A stretch of 64,000 nucleotides of DNA, from contig NC_060207.1 in the NCBI RefSeq assembly GCF_021130785.1, positions 4,114,501 to 4,178,500 on the forward strand, in the 5' to 3' direction. The translations under genes were made by a program, and so were the position numbers. Source of the DNA: Homalodisca vitripennis (Eukaryota; Arthropoda; Insecta; Hemiptera; Cicadellidae). The notes under the pieces were generated by a model. That model had not been told where the DNA came from and did not search any database. It was given only the letters and a program-made list of their open reading frames with translations. Below, in pieces: positions 1-11,450 of this stretch. Within the stretch, counting starts at the first letter, position 1. Each line of letters starts with the position of its first letter.

Positions 1-439
1 ATACAGGCCTAACATTTTTATTTTATTTTATTTATTGATCTGTTGAAATTTGACATCATTTGTCAATGTTCTGGTGGTGAAAATATATTGCTCTCTTGTT
101 TGGTTTTAAGATATTGTTTTATAACTATAAAAAATGCGTTTGTAAATAGCTAAACTCAAACACGAATACAGACTTAACTGAAGGACATTTGCTACGTAAG
201 AGTTACTACAACTTTGATGAGGGGTAAACAGCGATAGACAGAGTATTGACATAGCTTACTTATACGTTATATAATTAAAAAAACAAAAAAACACTGGGAT
301 ACACTCGCATCACATTTAGCGGTTGGAACATTGGAGTTTCAGTTACTGGTTTTAGTAGGGGTTCCCTGTGGCGAGCACGAACTAGCGATATTCTTTATTC
401 TCGGGTATGTTAAAGTAAGCTAATAGGTAAGGGAGGAGG
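1..439. other. AT-rich flank, no gene recognised
   Basis: No coding frame of convincing length, tandem repeat or RNA gene is visible. The stretch leads into the retrotransposon remnant that starts near 440 and may be its decayed upstream part. Confidence 0.4.
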
Positions 440-1010
440 GGAGGCTGCTATGTTTCTTTATTCCAACACTCTTAACTTTGCACACATTACTCTGGACAAT
501 ATTAGCGGTTATGAGCATTCCACAACTGAACTGGAACTAATAGGGTCGAAATATACGAGTAACTACAAAACAGTAATACTCGTACATGCAGTTTATAGAC
601 CCCGACCTCGTATAAAGGTGTCTCTCTCCACCAAGCCACACAAGAGTTTAAGATTGCTCTGACTGCACTTAATTAAGAGATACAAACATGTAATATTGAT
701 AGGAGATACAAATCTTAATATAATGAAAACCAATTACTTAAACACTTTTGAATGAAACAGTCTTAGCAGGCTTTGGGACTACACAAGGGTAGAAATTAGA
801 CTAAGAAGTTTGATCAGTAGAACTTCTCACAAGACCGAGCCATGGACGCAACGACCAAAAGGTCGAATATAGGGAGAAGCAAAAAAACTCCTTTCCCAGG
901 TATAAAAACTACATGTATGTTGTTTACTACAATAAGCAAACAACTTTATTGTAATTGTAAATACCAGCATTCCTATGTTGCTGAATATATTTCAAACATT
1001 TATTTTTTTA
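440..1010 (+). pseudogene. Non-LTR retrotransposon remnant, AP-endonuclease portion
   Basis: The + strand translation from about 440 to 900 resembles the middle of an apurinic/apyrimidinic-type endonuclease from insect non-LTR retrotransposons: a stretch ending in VILVHAVYRPRPR is followed, after a stop at 661, by KHVILIGDTNLN, which fits the conserved 'GD-N-N' core strand. In intact elements this domain nicks the target DNA to prime reverse transcription. Stops and frame changes show it is dead. A Tigger transposase fossil (1012-1745, other strand) lies between this part and what looks like the continuation at 1750-2570, so the LINE was probably split by that insertion. The clade (Jockey or CR1-like) is inferred only from motif style. 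Confidence 0.55.
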
Positions 1011-1011
1011 A

Positions 1012-1745
1012 TTAAATTAAAACGTGAATAAAATCTAAGTTCATGTAAAATACCTTAGTTAAAGAATTCAGTAATGGATGGATTTTTGCAGTATCCCTCC
1101 ATTTTTTTGCTCACAATACATCCATCGGGGTTGCAATTGGATGCTGCTCGATGAATTTCAGCGCATCGTCGAAGGCATCTTTAGCTTCAGAATGACTCAC
1201 GTTGTTGTCACTTTGGTTTCCCCTTCATCCGAGTCAATTTCTTCTTCCTTGGCTTCGTTCTGCACAATAGCAATGCTTTGGTCGTCGCTGAGAACTTCAT
1301 TTGCTGTAACTTCCCAAGCATCACCATCAACAAGCAACTCTTCTACATCTGTCATCTGGAGATCGGGCTGAAACACTTGTATATTTTGTACTGTTTCTGT
1401 TTTGTCTGTCTCAACATCTGCTTCTGTCGAAGTTGGCTCATAATCAGTCTCAGGTTCATCTTGTTTTAATGATGGCCAAATATTTTTCTAAGCCTTCTGG
1501 AGGGTGGTTTTGTTCAATTTCATCCCAAGCTGCAGCGACGATATAGACGGCATCTTTCATATTTAAACTTTTCATCGCTTAAATATATTACACGCTTATT
1601 TTGTTTTTCCACGATAGAGCAGACATATTTTCTTCTGTATCTTCTCTTTAGTCACTTGCTGACGCCCTGATCCATAGGCTGTGTTTAAAGTGTAATGTGG
1701 GACGGTAAAATTTAAGCCTTGATGTTCCTTTTTTTAGTTCAGATT
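1012..1745 (-). pseudogene. Tigger/pogo-type DDE transposase fossil (C-terminal part)
   Basis: Read on the minus strand from 1745 down, the translation gives QPMDQGVSK, a stop, then LKRRYRRKYVCSI, the strongly conserved end of the pogo/Tigger DDE domain. Next come SLNMKDAVYIVAAAWDEIEQN, an acidic linker, and HSEAKDAFDDALKFIEQHP, the usual C-terminal segment of jerky/Tigger proteins. At least three frame changes and several in-frame stops separate the pieces, so it cannot make a transposase. The N-terminal CENP-B-like DNA-binding part and earlier catalytic Asp residues are not found. The + strand 97-residue frame at 1078-1371 is the antisense of this fossil. A domesticated jerky-like gene is less likely because of the disruptions. 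Confidence 0.8.
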
Positions 1746-1749
1746 CAGA

Positions 1750-2570
1750 GGGGCGACTGGGAGCGTTATTTATATAGCTCTTATGAGCAAAAAAGTACGA
1801 GCAGGTAAGATTTTAGACTTTAAATGGTTTTTACTGATGGGACAGATTCTACTGTATATATTATTTGTAGGAGAAACCATGGAAAAAATATTTACTGGTG
1901 TAATACAAGTTTAAGTACCTGATCACTACCCTATAGTGGCTAGGACGGAACTGGCTGGAGTAGAGTGGGGGACGGAGAGCTTAGTATATTAGAAGGCTAG
2001 ATGAAACTGACAAACTGAACAAGGAGCAATGGATATTGGGAAATTATAAAAGTGAAAATTAAGGCTTTTATACACGTATTAAACCATTTTCAAATATTTA
2101 TGAAGGAAGTGCAAATAGGTGGGAGGGGTAGAGAACACCTCCAAGCTTATACCACGTGACCTGTAAATCAGTGGATGAATGAAGAATTCCTAACTTAAAT
2201 AAAAGAAAGAAATGGAATAATCAAATATGGAAGGGAGATCCATCAAATACACCGATAAGGAATACGCTGAATTATATTATTAAACAAAAAAAAACACTAT
2301 TACTATAGAGATCTATTTGAGACGAATGAAAATAACACTAGAAAAGTTTGAGATAACATAAAAATTTACTAGGTAGAAGTAAGAAGATTAGTGTGGATAA
2401 AGCAGTTGAGATAAGAATGTATAAATCTCGGGATTAATGTGAGATTGTTAACAGCGTCGCCCAATATTTCTGTGAAGGAGTGGATAACATAAAACATGTA
2501 TTCAGGTATAAAAATAAAGAAGAGAATAGAAGTATGGAGGGATGTGATCAGACACTGCCTCTGTATGAGG
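1750..2570 (+). pseudogene. Non-LTR retrotransposon remnant, endonuclease end and linker before RT
   Basis: Continuation of the element begun at 440. Near 1900-1950 the frame gives VPDHYPIVART, like the 'SDHxPI' signature ending AP-endonucleases of non-LTR elements. Around 2175-2480 the translation resembles the linker preceding reverse transcriptase (a WMNEEFL segment, then a lysine-rich stretch and KIYLGRSKKISVDKAVEI). All frames are interrupted. No reverse transcriptase motif follows; the sequence passes into a 125-bp direct repeat at 2530. Confidence 0.5.
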
Positions 2571-2790
2571 CCCCCATGAGTCTTCCTATCACTGCACACT
2601 TCACTCACCAGTGGTAATACGACAACACGATTTGGCGAAACAAAGCAGCAGAGCTCGATGGAGGGATGTGATCAGACACTGCCTCTGTATGAGGCCCCTT
2701 GAGTCTTCCTATCACTGCACACTTCACTCACAAGTGGTACAACGACAACACGATTTGGCGGAAACGAAGCGCATGTACCTGTATTTCTAC
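2533..2790. repeat. Two-copy direct repeat, about 125 bp
   Basis: The block beginning GGAGGGATGTGATCAGACAC at 2535 recurs at 2660, each copy running through a segment with ATGAGGCCCC and ending near a CGACAACACGATTTGGCG motif. The copies differ by a few substitutions and small indels. Small reading frames here (2369-2608 minus, 2611-2793 plus) are by-products of the repeat. Confidence 0.75.
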
Positions 2791-4850
2791 TAACACTGCA
2801 AACCCCACTGTAATATGCATAACAGCCACATAATACTTTGCTTCATAGTTGACTCGGACAAGTATTGCACAATAAAGAAATTATGTTATTTGAAAGTAAT
2901 TCATTTAACTGTTTGGTATATATAATACATGTGTATATGTATGCGCATGTATATATATATATATACATGTACAGGTATGCGTATATGATGTTGTGGATAA
3001 GTATGTACAGTATGTGGATATGTAACTACTACTATTTATTAGTACGGTATGTAATAGTGTGTAATGTATGTGTAATGAATTATTGTAATGCTAATCCTTT
3101 CTATCAGTTTATACAAAAAATATACGTTGATCTTACAGTGGTAACTAACGGCTAAAATTGATATTGCTATGTATTAGTGACAACAACATTGTTATTTCGT
3201 TTCAGTGTGTTTTAAAACGCTTAATATGTGGCTGGATGTTGGAAAGTATAAATATTACATTGTTGTATTGTTATCCACTATTATAAGTGCTTATTTACAT
3301 GATTTAATCGTATTTAAATATTAATTCAATTTGGCTTTTCAAAAACATGTAATTTGACTAGGACAAATTGTAATCACAATGATTAAGACCTTGTAATTGT
3401 TAAAGTATTACAATCACATTGAAAGTAAAAAACAAACAAAAGAATGAGACAGTGTTTGTATTTCTCACCTTGTGAATGAAACAATGGAAGGGGTAATCAA
3501 AATTCGGTTGTGGTTAGGAAGTGTAACAGCCAAGGTGATCTGGTAGATATCGCAGAGAACGCCCGGCACGACAGACGTCTCGCTTCGCTCACCACACCCA
3601 CAACACATATCGTCTCCGGCCCGTCCAGACCTAACCCAGGTAACTTTTACATTTTTAAAATATAAATCTGACAGATTATTATAGTAACAAAAACCAACTG
3701 CTAAATAAATAGTTTTTCCCGCTCAGTCGGAAGAATTACGTAGATTGTGACAAATTAAATATTATTAATTTATTATCATGGAATTTACATGTACTCAATA
3801 TCTAGAAAACCTTTTGAAATTGAGTTTTAGGTTTGAGTGGCCGCCATATTCAAATTAAATGTGCCGACATATTTATACGACCAATAATTTAATACCAAGT
3901 TTCAACTGGTTGGGCTTTTTGGGTGGGACAAACCACGTTATATAGAATATATAAAAACTGTTGTATTGGGCTCTGAGGGTCATATTTGGTGAATCTATGT
4001 AGCGCTACCATGAGAATTGTAAAAAGTAAGCATTCACGAGAGAGAACTGTTAAATTTAGTTAACTTAGTATTCTTTCACTCTCTCATTTCCTCTCATCTC
4101 TCACAAAAAAACCCTCTCATTTCCACCCTATCTTCACCCCATCTGGCAATGTTAGAGTTTGCTCCACAGCCATGTACGGGTGCAATGGCAATTTGACCAA
4201 GGAATCGTATATATTTTATATGGACGTGTGTGGGAAAAGTAAGGTGCCTTCTCTTGTCAATGTTTCAAATTAATGCAATCCAGTGTTTTACTAAATGAAT
4301 TAAATTCAAATTATTATTGCAATCTAATGCCGTTAGTTTTTAGTATATTTAAAACGCTGTAATTTTACATTTCTAGTAAAATGGTCAATCTAAGGATATA
4401 TCTGTTTACAAATGCTGCTGTATTTCAATTGGTAAATTTTTAATGTTTAATCCGGGAAAGTTCAATTGATTCTATTTTAGGGTCGTCATCAGTTAACGTT
4501 CATTCGGTATAAGAAAGGTATGGTGTATTTTTCCCAACCATCTTAGTTGTTTTCCATAAATCTTTTAAACTTTCTAAAAAAATTGCATTTTCTTTGATAA
4601 TATTGTATTTACTTTACTTTATGATAATACCAGTAAATACTTTCTTGTTGAATTTGTTACATAGAAATGAGATCACAATTTTCCGAATCTTCTCAAGTCT
4701 TTACATACAAATTCTGATATTTTCCAAGAATATTCTGTAACAAAACTTTACAAAACAAAGCTATTTAACTTTTATTAACTTTTGTCAAACAACTACATCA
4801 GTAAATACTTATAATCCTTGGGTTCTGGCCTCTGAACATTCTCCCCCTTT
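2791..4850. other. AT-rich stretch without a recognised gene; one GC-rich patch
   Basis: Mostly AT-rich with short TA runs near 2950. A distinctly GC-richer patch lies at 3530-3640, ending in CCTAACCCAG followed by GTAAC, which could be a splice donor and hence a non-coding first exon, but there is no partner exon to support this. The 96-residue frame at 2865-3155 is low-complexity, Tyr/Met-rich sequence translated from TA-rich DNA and is not supported as a gene. Confidence 0.4.
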
Positions 4851-5720
4851 GGGATTTCCCGGCCTCTGAGAGCTCCTGGCTTCTAGAAGCTTTCAGCTCT
4901 GAAAGAACGAGGTCTGTGGGATAACCAGTACGATCTCGGCCTCTGTGAGGAATTTGGCTTTGAGGGCTTCTAGTCCCTGAGAAATGCCTAACTATTAGAT
5001 ATCTCGATCTCTGGATGTGACCTGTCTCTGGAAAGTAGAATCTATTGGACTATGGAGCTCTCGGTCACTTGAATCTTCGTCCTGCAGAAGCTTACGATAT
5101 CTACAATATCATGATCTCTGAAAGATTGCATTTACTGAACTTCCCGGACACTGAGCGTTCTCAGGTTGTGGGAGCCCTCTGCTCCCGGGATTCTCCCGGT
5201 ACTAGGAAGAGACCATTGGAAGCTCCCGGCCTGTGTAGGCAAACTACTGCCATCAGACTGTGGAGTCTCCGACCTCTGGGAGCCCTCTGCTCCCGGGATT
5301 CTTCTGGTACTAGGAGACCATTGGAAGCTTCCGGCCTGTGTAGGCAAAACTACTGCCATCAGACTGTGGAGTCTCCGACCTCTGGGAGCCCTCTGCTCCC
5401 GGGATTCTCCCGGTACTAGGAGACCATTGGAAGCTCCCGGCCTGTGTAGGCAAACTACTGCCATCAGACTGTGGAGTCTCCGACCTCTGGGAGCCCTCTG
5501 CTCCCGGGATTCTCCCGGTACTAGGAGATCATTGGAAGCTCCCGGCCTGTGGAGGCAAACTACTGCCATCAGACTGTGGAGTCTCCGACCTCTTGGAGCC
5601 CTCTCTGGCTCTCCTCTTGGATTCCGGGATTCTCCCGGTACTAGGAGACCATTGGAGGCTCCCGGCCTGTGGAGGCAAACTACTGCCATCAGACTGTGGA
5701 GTCTCCGACCTCTATGAGTG
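4850..5720. repeat. 105-bp minisatellite (about five good units) with decayed upstream units
   Basis: The motif GGCCTGTG recurs at 5228, 5333, 5439, 5544 and 5664, so the unit is about 105 bp; the last interval is 120 bp because of a local insertion. Units contain the phrases ACTACTGCCATCAGACTG and CTGCTCCCGGGATTC. Between 4850 and 5160, weaker echoes (repeated GGCCTCTG/GAG phrases) suggest older, diverged units. Because 105 is divisible by three, long frames stay open on both strands: 5045-5419 and 5166-5717 plus, and a 212-residue minus frame at 5132-5770 with a 35-residue period. The base composition is much richer in GC than the flanks. Confidence 0.85.
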
Positions 5721-8185
5721 TCAGTGACACATAAGTCTTCACCTTTTACGGATATATCAAACGTACACATAGTTCATCAATAAATATATTTATAAACTTC
5801 GACTAGTTGTATTGAGGTTTCTACGCACTAGTAGACACAAAACCCAGAGTTTCAACCACAGATAGCTTATACTAGCAGCAGTAACCATTCGATAACAAAG
5901 CGAAGAATCAGGTATATTTTCCATAATTATTCCGATAGTATACATGAAGTTTGCAGACCGTCTGAAATGTGTTTGCCCTAGGAACAACTAAGGTAGGGAT
6001 GACAAAGAAGGGGGAATGTATCTTGCTACTTTAGGTGTAACATCTACACACCACCCGCAACAGGCATCCTGGGTTGCTACCTCAATAATACGTCCGACTT
6101 TCTGGATTATATCAAGATTCCTGCCAGAAACGTCTCCTAGACGCAGTATGAGAATGACCTACCTATGCAACAAGTACATACTCCTTCACCATCAAGTTTA
6201 TCAGTTCAAGAGTACACACACGTGTACTGTCTTCTTACGCCTGAATCTTCACATTTCCATTACTTGGATGCTTTGAACACCAGGTCAGTCTTTGGTGTAA
6301 AACGTTGAGGCACGGGCTTTCGAACTAATTAATAACTGCAGGAACGTGGAAACATCAGATAAGGGACGGTTTGGTAGGAAAGCAGTCGATGAAAAAATCC
6401 GAACCTTCAGAAGGAAAACCTCCAAATCGTTAGTATTTTATAAGTATAATTAGGCTGTCGTGAATAGACACTAATAGTTGTGAATAGTTATTTCGAACAG
6501 CCCTTGGTGTGAGTCACTAGGCGAGAGGCTAATAATAGAGTGGCACACAGCCACTGTCACCGTCTCTCACCGCCTTTGAAATCTATTTGAAATATTTTCA
6601 ATATTAGACTCTTTAAGGTGAATAAAACTTCTTGGGCCCTGGAGAAACAAATTTGTAACAGGCAGGTCAAGTGCGAGGTCCGCGCAGTCTTCTTCGTCAA
6701 GAATAATGGATAGCCGATTTCCTGGAATATGAGAGATCTACATGTTGATTCGTGAACACGTATGGAGAGTTTTTGTTCAAACAATGCCGGATGACATCAT
6801 CACTCCAATCGTCATCAAGGTCCGGTTTAGCGTACAACAGTCAAGCAATTCTCGTCTTTATTACCTGCTCCCACACACGTCTTACAGATTCTGCTCTCCT
6901 GGACAGTTGATATTTACACCGCGTTTAGCAGCAGGCCTCAAGACGCGTGTTGCACCGTGTGTTCTTACTCGTGGTTCTGGAGTTAATTACAATTTTTGGT
7001 AAGTGTTGTGATAGCCAAGTTAATAATTATGACAAATCATCAGTCACTAATTTTGAATAGTTGAAAGTTGTTATACTTTTGTTAAATAGGTTTGTTTACT
7101 ATTAATACATGGATTTATTTTCAACCGCGTCACCTTAAGTAATCTCATTCCGTCACCAGAGTCGGTGGTGTTGTCCTTCCTCCACGTTGACGTACATTTC
7201 TAATGTGTTTGTGTTCCTTCAACTTTAAAACGATACTTTTACACGGTATTGGGAGTTTTAAGATGCACGAATAAGAAAACCTTCGGAGTGCCTGTCACAA
7301 TAAGAAGGGCATAATTCACCACATTCAATTTTGGTGAAGCAGGTAAATAACGAATGTGACCTCAAACGATCCTAGGAATATTTATCATGAACGCATAATT
7401 TGTTGTGGACACACGTGTTGAGAAACGTAACAGGTAGTTACAATCTCTCTGATAATTCTCAGGTGTTAACTACCCAATGGGTTAAAGCTTGTCTAAAATT
7501 GACTGTAAACCAATGTTAAAGACAAACAGGAAGACACCGAAGTGTTACTACTACTTATTATATTTATCTCAATGTATGTCACTTTTACGATCAAAACTAC
7601 TATCTACTTACCTCCATGCGAATGAATTGCTATTTGCCAAGGACACAGTATTGCTGACAAATAACAAGGCGTATTATACTCACCGGTAGAAAACATTGTG
7701 ATTAACACCAATATGCTGTACTATAATTTTGTCATCGTCTAGATGCTGTTTTATGTACGCGTAACATTGAAATCAACCGTCTGTATGTCTGCCTGTACTC
7801 GTAGTTATTTAATTTGTTATGAAGTATATATAATTATAGTCGTGCATTTAGAAAAGTACGATATTCGTACATTTATCTCAAATACTCTTACATGTTAAAT
7901 AATGTAGAACACTAGTTTACGTAGCGTCCGTTACACTGTTCTTGCGTACTATTTGGAATAATGAAATTGATCATCGTTACATTTTTACAGAACTATATAA
8001 AAGACCATTAAACAATTACCTCATAATTTATTTGATCGAAATTGTCATTACTGAAAGAAAAATTACCAATGAAAGAAATAGACTAAATATATTAAAATAA
8101 AAAAACAGATTACTATTGATAATACCGAGTAGTCTGAGCGTAATTGTTTGTTACGACGATTGTTTAATTTTAACAAACATCGTGT
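5721..8185. other. No gene recognised
   Basis: AT-rich intergenic-type DNA. Frames at 6016-6276, 6742-7002 and 7489-7689 have no recognisable domain, signal peptide or repeat and look random. No RNA gene or transposon terminus could be identified by eye. Confidence 0.4.
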
Positions 8186-8188
8186 AAC

Positions 8189-8248
8189 GTCAGGATTGTT
8201 TGCTTATTACATTACAGTGTCAGGATTGTTTGCTTATTACATTACAGT
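8189..8248. repeat. 30-bp tandem duplication
   Basis: GTCAGGATTGTTTGCTTATT and the ten bases after it occur twice in a row, starting near 8189 and 8219, with no mismatch over the shared unit. Confidence 0.8.
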
Positions 8249-8324
8249 GACATTTTAATCAGTAATTTCAAATATGTTTAAGACGGAAATGTCCACAACA
8301 ATCTGTAGTATTTTTAATCAGCTT

Positions 8325-8392
8325 CTCTGGAATTGCAATTCGCGACTTCTCGACCTTACCACTAAGCTATGGAAGAGATAATATCTTCAACT
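8325..8392 (-). ncRNA. tRNA-like sequence, possibly a SINE head
   Basis: On the minus strand the segment contains TAGCTTAGTGGTAAGG, a good match to the pol III A box of tRNA genes (TRGCNNAGYGG). About 25 bases further is GAATTGCAATTCC, a weak match to the B box. A convincing cloverleaf cannot be drawn, so it is more likely a tRNA-derived SINE fragment than a working tRNA. No poly(A) or simple-repeat tail is evident. Confidence 0.25.
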
Positions 8393-9170
8393 CATATTAG
8401 AGGTGATATAGGATCCGTGAACACCTGTAATGTGTGACTCTGCCAGACCCTAGATCCTTAATACTGTAAGACCCAGGATTAAGGTGACCCCGATCCCCAG
8501 TTACCTTTCCATCAACTGCTTTCTTAAACATCTTTCACTCAGACTTTATCCTTTTTTTCTAGCCATTGCCAACGAACTTATATAGATAACTAAATAAGCA
8601 TAGCCTGTTTTAATCCCCGCATTGTGTATGAAAACCCATTTTCTTTCTGTCACGAGGACCCTAACTTCAATAAAAAATTAAGCAACACGTTTATTGGACA
8701 GTAAAATGTTTCCTAACACTCCTTAAGCCATCTGTGGACGCTGGAGGAAATTATCGTTACCTTCAGGTAAAATAGGTGATTAGGTATCCTAATCTGAATA
8801 ATACGTTGTCGCAAACACCTCTCTAGTACGTAACGGTCCACCTCCGAACCCTAAACCTATCCTACTCCACTTAGCTACTATGAGCAACTAATTGTATTAT
8901 ACTGAACACAAAGAAAAACCCACCAGAACTCCAACCGGAGAGTCTCCACTTACCACTTACCGCCTCGCAGAGATATTTTGAATTCTACAGTTATAATGCA
9001 TATAATTGCTATCATTTCTAACCGAAACATTTTACAATCGGTGATTATACAATTCATATAGAGTTTAAGAACTCACATTGCATGGAATGAAATATTTCTC
9101 TGGAGCACTTAGAAGTATTACTTACACTTATCCCGCTTCTAAGAATGCATGTCTAGTCCAAAGGCTATCT

Positions 9171-9803
9171 ACTACCATATGCTCTCAAGTGTAGAGCGTT
9201 ATATGGCGGCTTAATTTGATTAGGCCTTCCCGTCAGGTGGTAGTTAAGTAATTAACCGGTACTACCATATGCTCTCAAGTGTAGAGCGTTATATGGCGGC
9301 TTAATTTGATTAGGCCTTCCCGTCAGGTGGTAGTTAAGTAATTAACCGGTACTACCATATGCTCTCAAGTGTAGAGCGTTATATGGCGGCTTAATTTGAT
9401 TAGGCCTTCCCGTCAGGTGGTAGTTAAGTAATTAACCGGTACTACCATATGCTCTCAAGTGTAGAGCGTTATATGGCGGCTTAATTTGATTAGGCCTTCC
9501 CGTCAGGTGGTAGTTAAGTAATTAACCGGTACTACCATATGCTCTCAAGTGTAGAGCGTTATATGGCGGCTTAATTTGATTAGGCCTTCCCGTCAGGTGG
9601 TAGTTAAGTAATTAACCGGTACTACCATATGCTCTCAAGTGTAGAGCGTTATATGGCGGCTTAATTTGATTAGGCCTTCCGTCAGGTGGTAGTTAAGTAA
9701 TTAACCGGTACTACCATATGCTCTCAAGTGTAGAGCGTTATATGGCGGCTTAATAAAATTTGATTAGGCCTTCCCGTCAGGTGGTAGTTAAGTAATTAAC
9801 CGG
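9171..9803. repeat. 90-bp satellite, seven copies, with hairpin-forming units
   Basis: Units start with ACTACCATATGCTCTCAAGT at 9171, 9261, 9351, 9441, 9531 and 9621, with a seventh at 9710 after a one-base deletion; the last unit carries a four-base insertion. The first five copies are essentially identical. Each unit can fold: CCATAT-GCTCT pairs with AGAGC-(GTT)-ATATGG around a 7-base loop, and GGTAGT at the unit end pairs with ACTACC at the start of the next. No long reading frame runs through it. Confidence 0.95.
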
Positions 9804-10590
9804 CCTCTAAACTTGAACCTGTAGATGGGATTGGCTCTTAGACCGATTCCGGTAGTCAATCTTCCAATCACTATAGTGAGTCAGATCAAAAAGCCAGCGT
9901 TCTGTTCTAATGGAGAATTTGAGGAGTCTAATCATTGGAATGAGGCCACGATCACGAGTCTCGCCGCAAGTCAAGGTCACACTAAGGTCCTTTGAAGCTC
10001 CGGGGTCGATCGGTAACGAACGAAACCGTAGAGGTACGCTGGATACCGGAAGTTGGATTCTAATTAAAGTAAATCGATACAATGTACAGCATGTATCTGT
10101 AGTGTTCTAACCTAATTATATCACGGCAATCAGTACATTGATTCTTGTAACTAAACAAATATTGTTTACTTCTATAGTATATAATATAATACTCGCACTG
10201 TACCACAAACGTTTTCATTTCAGTATTCCGAGAGTATCCTAAAAAATGTAATCGTAGTAGTCTTATTATTTTGAATTTAAAATATATCAAAATAATTTAT
10301 TTTAACATATACATACAATAAGTTGATCTTTGATAACTTTGTATAAACTTACCTATAATGGTCATTATTAATATGGCATTTCATTTTAATAGTAATTTCA
10401 GTGTTGGGAATTTGGGTGAATTACTATCGTTTCGATTAAATCGATTACAACTTTAAAGACCGCATTTTGTCTTTGTAATATAATCAACAAAATATTTAAA
10501 AACCTATACTAGTAGTAGTTACTATTAATAACTCTTTTCCAATGAAATTGTTATTTTTGAGTTTGAAAGCCTCGCCAAGAGTTATTATCA
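9804..10590. other. Unassigned, GC-richer segment after the 90-bp satellite
   Basis: 9804-10080 is richer in GC than the surroundings and carries overlapping frames on both strands (9910-10110 plus, 9807-10082 minus) with no recognisable domain. It could be part of the element that carries the satellite. The rest is AT-rich with nothing visible. Confidence 0.3.
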
Positions 10591-10599
10591 CTAACTACA

Positions 10600-11450
10600 A
10601 TAACTACAATTTGACACTTAGCTTTAGTGGACTAATAGTGGTCACTCTTTAAGGTTCATTCATGCTGCTGCTAACATAAAGTTCAACTTACTCAGATATC
10701 CAATAACTCACCTTACCGACCAGAGGGCACACATTTAGAGGCGAGGGTGTGGTCTGTGTTAATGTAATAACTATTAATGGTGGATCGATCTTTGAGTTGG
10801 CATTACTAATCCAACGGCAAGTACTGTTTTGGAGATCGTTAAGTAAAATACTCGTACATTACGACATGAAACTTCTGGTGTGCAGAGGCTATTGCTAGAA
10901 ATCATATACAAAGTATAAGAACATTATTGCTTGAGCTTTAGTGAAGCTTATCACTCTTGGTCTTGGAGGTGGAAGATTTTATTGCTGTCTGATAACGAAC
11001 TGACCTATAGACTAGAACTTGTACATGAGACTTCTATATGAGGAACTCTGAGTTCTTAGTGGCGCATGTCACTCCGTGGGATTTGGCTGAGCGTTAGCGA
11101 ATATTTTTACTCTGGTCTTATGGGTAACCATGATGGCAACGAGAAAATATCGGAATAAATACATTGTATTCAAACATAATACACCCATAAGTTATTAACA
11201 CATATGACCTGACTATCCCGGCACATACAATATCATTATAGTGAACTGATTTGTACATTTTTATTATTTAAACAGTGATAATACCCGTTGTAATGAACGT
11301 AAATTTAATGTGAATGTGTCATGTGGCAAGATATCTCGAGAATTATTTCATCTGTACACTTGATATTTAGCATAAAACCTTATTTCTATATAGACAAGAT
11401 TGGTTTCTATGATGGTGCATGTCTAATCATGGAATTTAGCTGAACTTCAT
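10600..11450. repeat. Dispersed repeat, copy A
   Basis: Closely similar over about 550 bp to 15510-16140, including the shared phrases GTTCAACTTACTCAGATATC, GAGTTGGCATTACTAATCCA and GAACATTATTGCTTGAGCTT. A distal portion (around 11330-11440) matches a further motif family, ATCTCGAGAA ... ATAGACAAGATT ... TCTATGATGGTGCATGTC, that also appears near 15920-15960, 16380 and 40570-40690. No terminal inverted repeats or coding frame found; it is an interspersed, probably non-autonomous element of unknown class. Confidence 0.75.

Noticed and set aside
2865..3155. 96-codon plus frame as a gene
   Set aside because: Tyr/Met-rich low-complexity translation of TA-rich DNA.
5132..5770. 212-codon minus frame as a repeat-protein gene
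   Set aside because: It coincides with a 105-bp minisatellite whose unit is a multiple of three; three other long frames overlap it on both strands and there is no supporting start context, signal or flanking coding sequence.
8325..8392. Functional tRNA gene
   Set aside because: Only the A box is convincing; no cloverleaf or anticodon arm could be drawn.
9171..9803. CRISPR-like array
   Set aside because: The whole 90-bp unit is repeated with no variable spacers, and the genome is eukaryotic.
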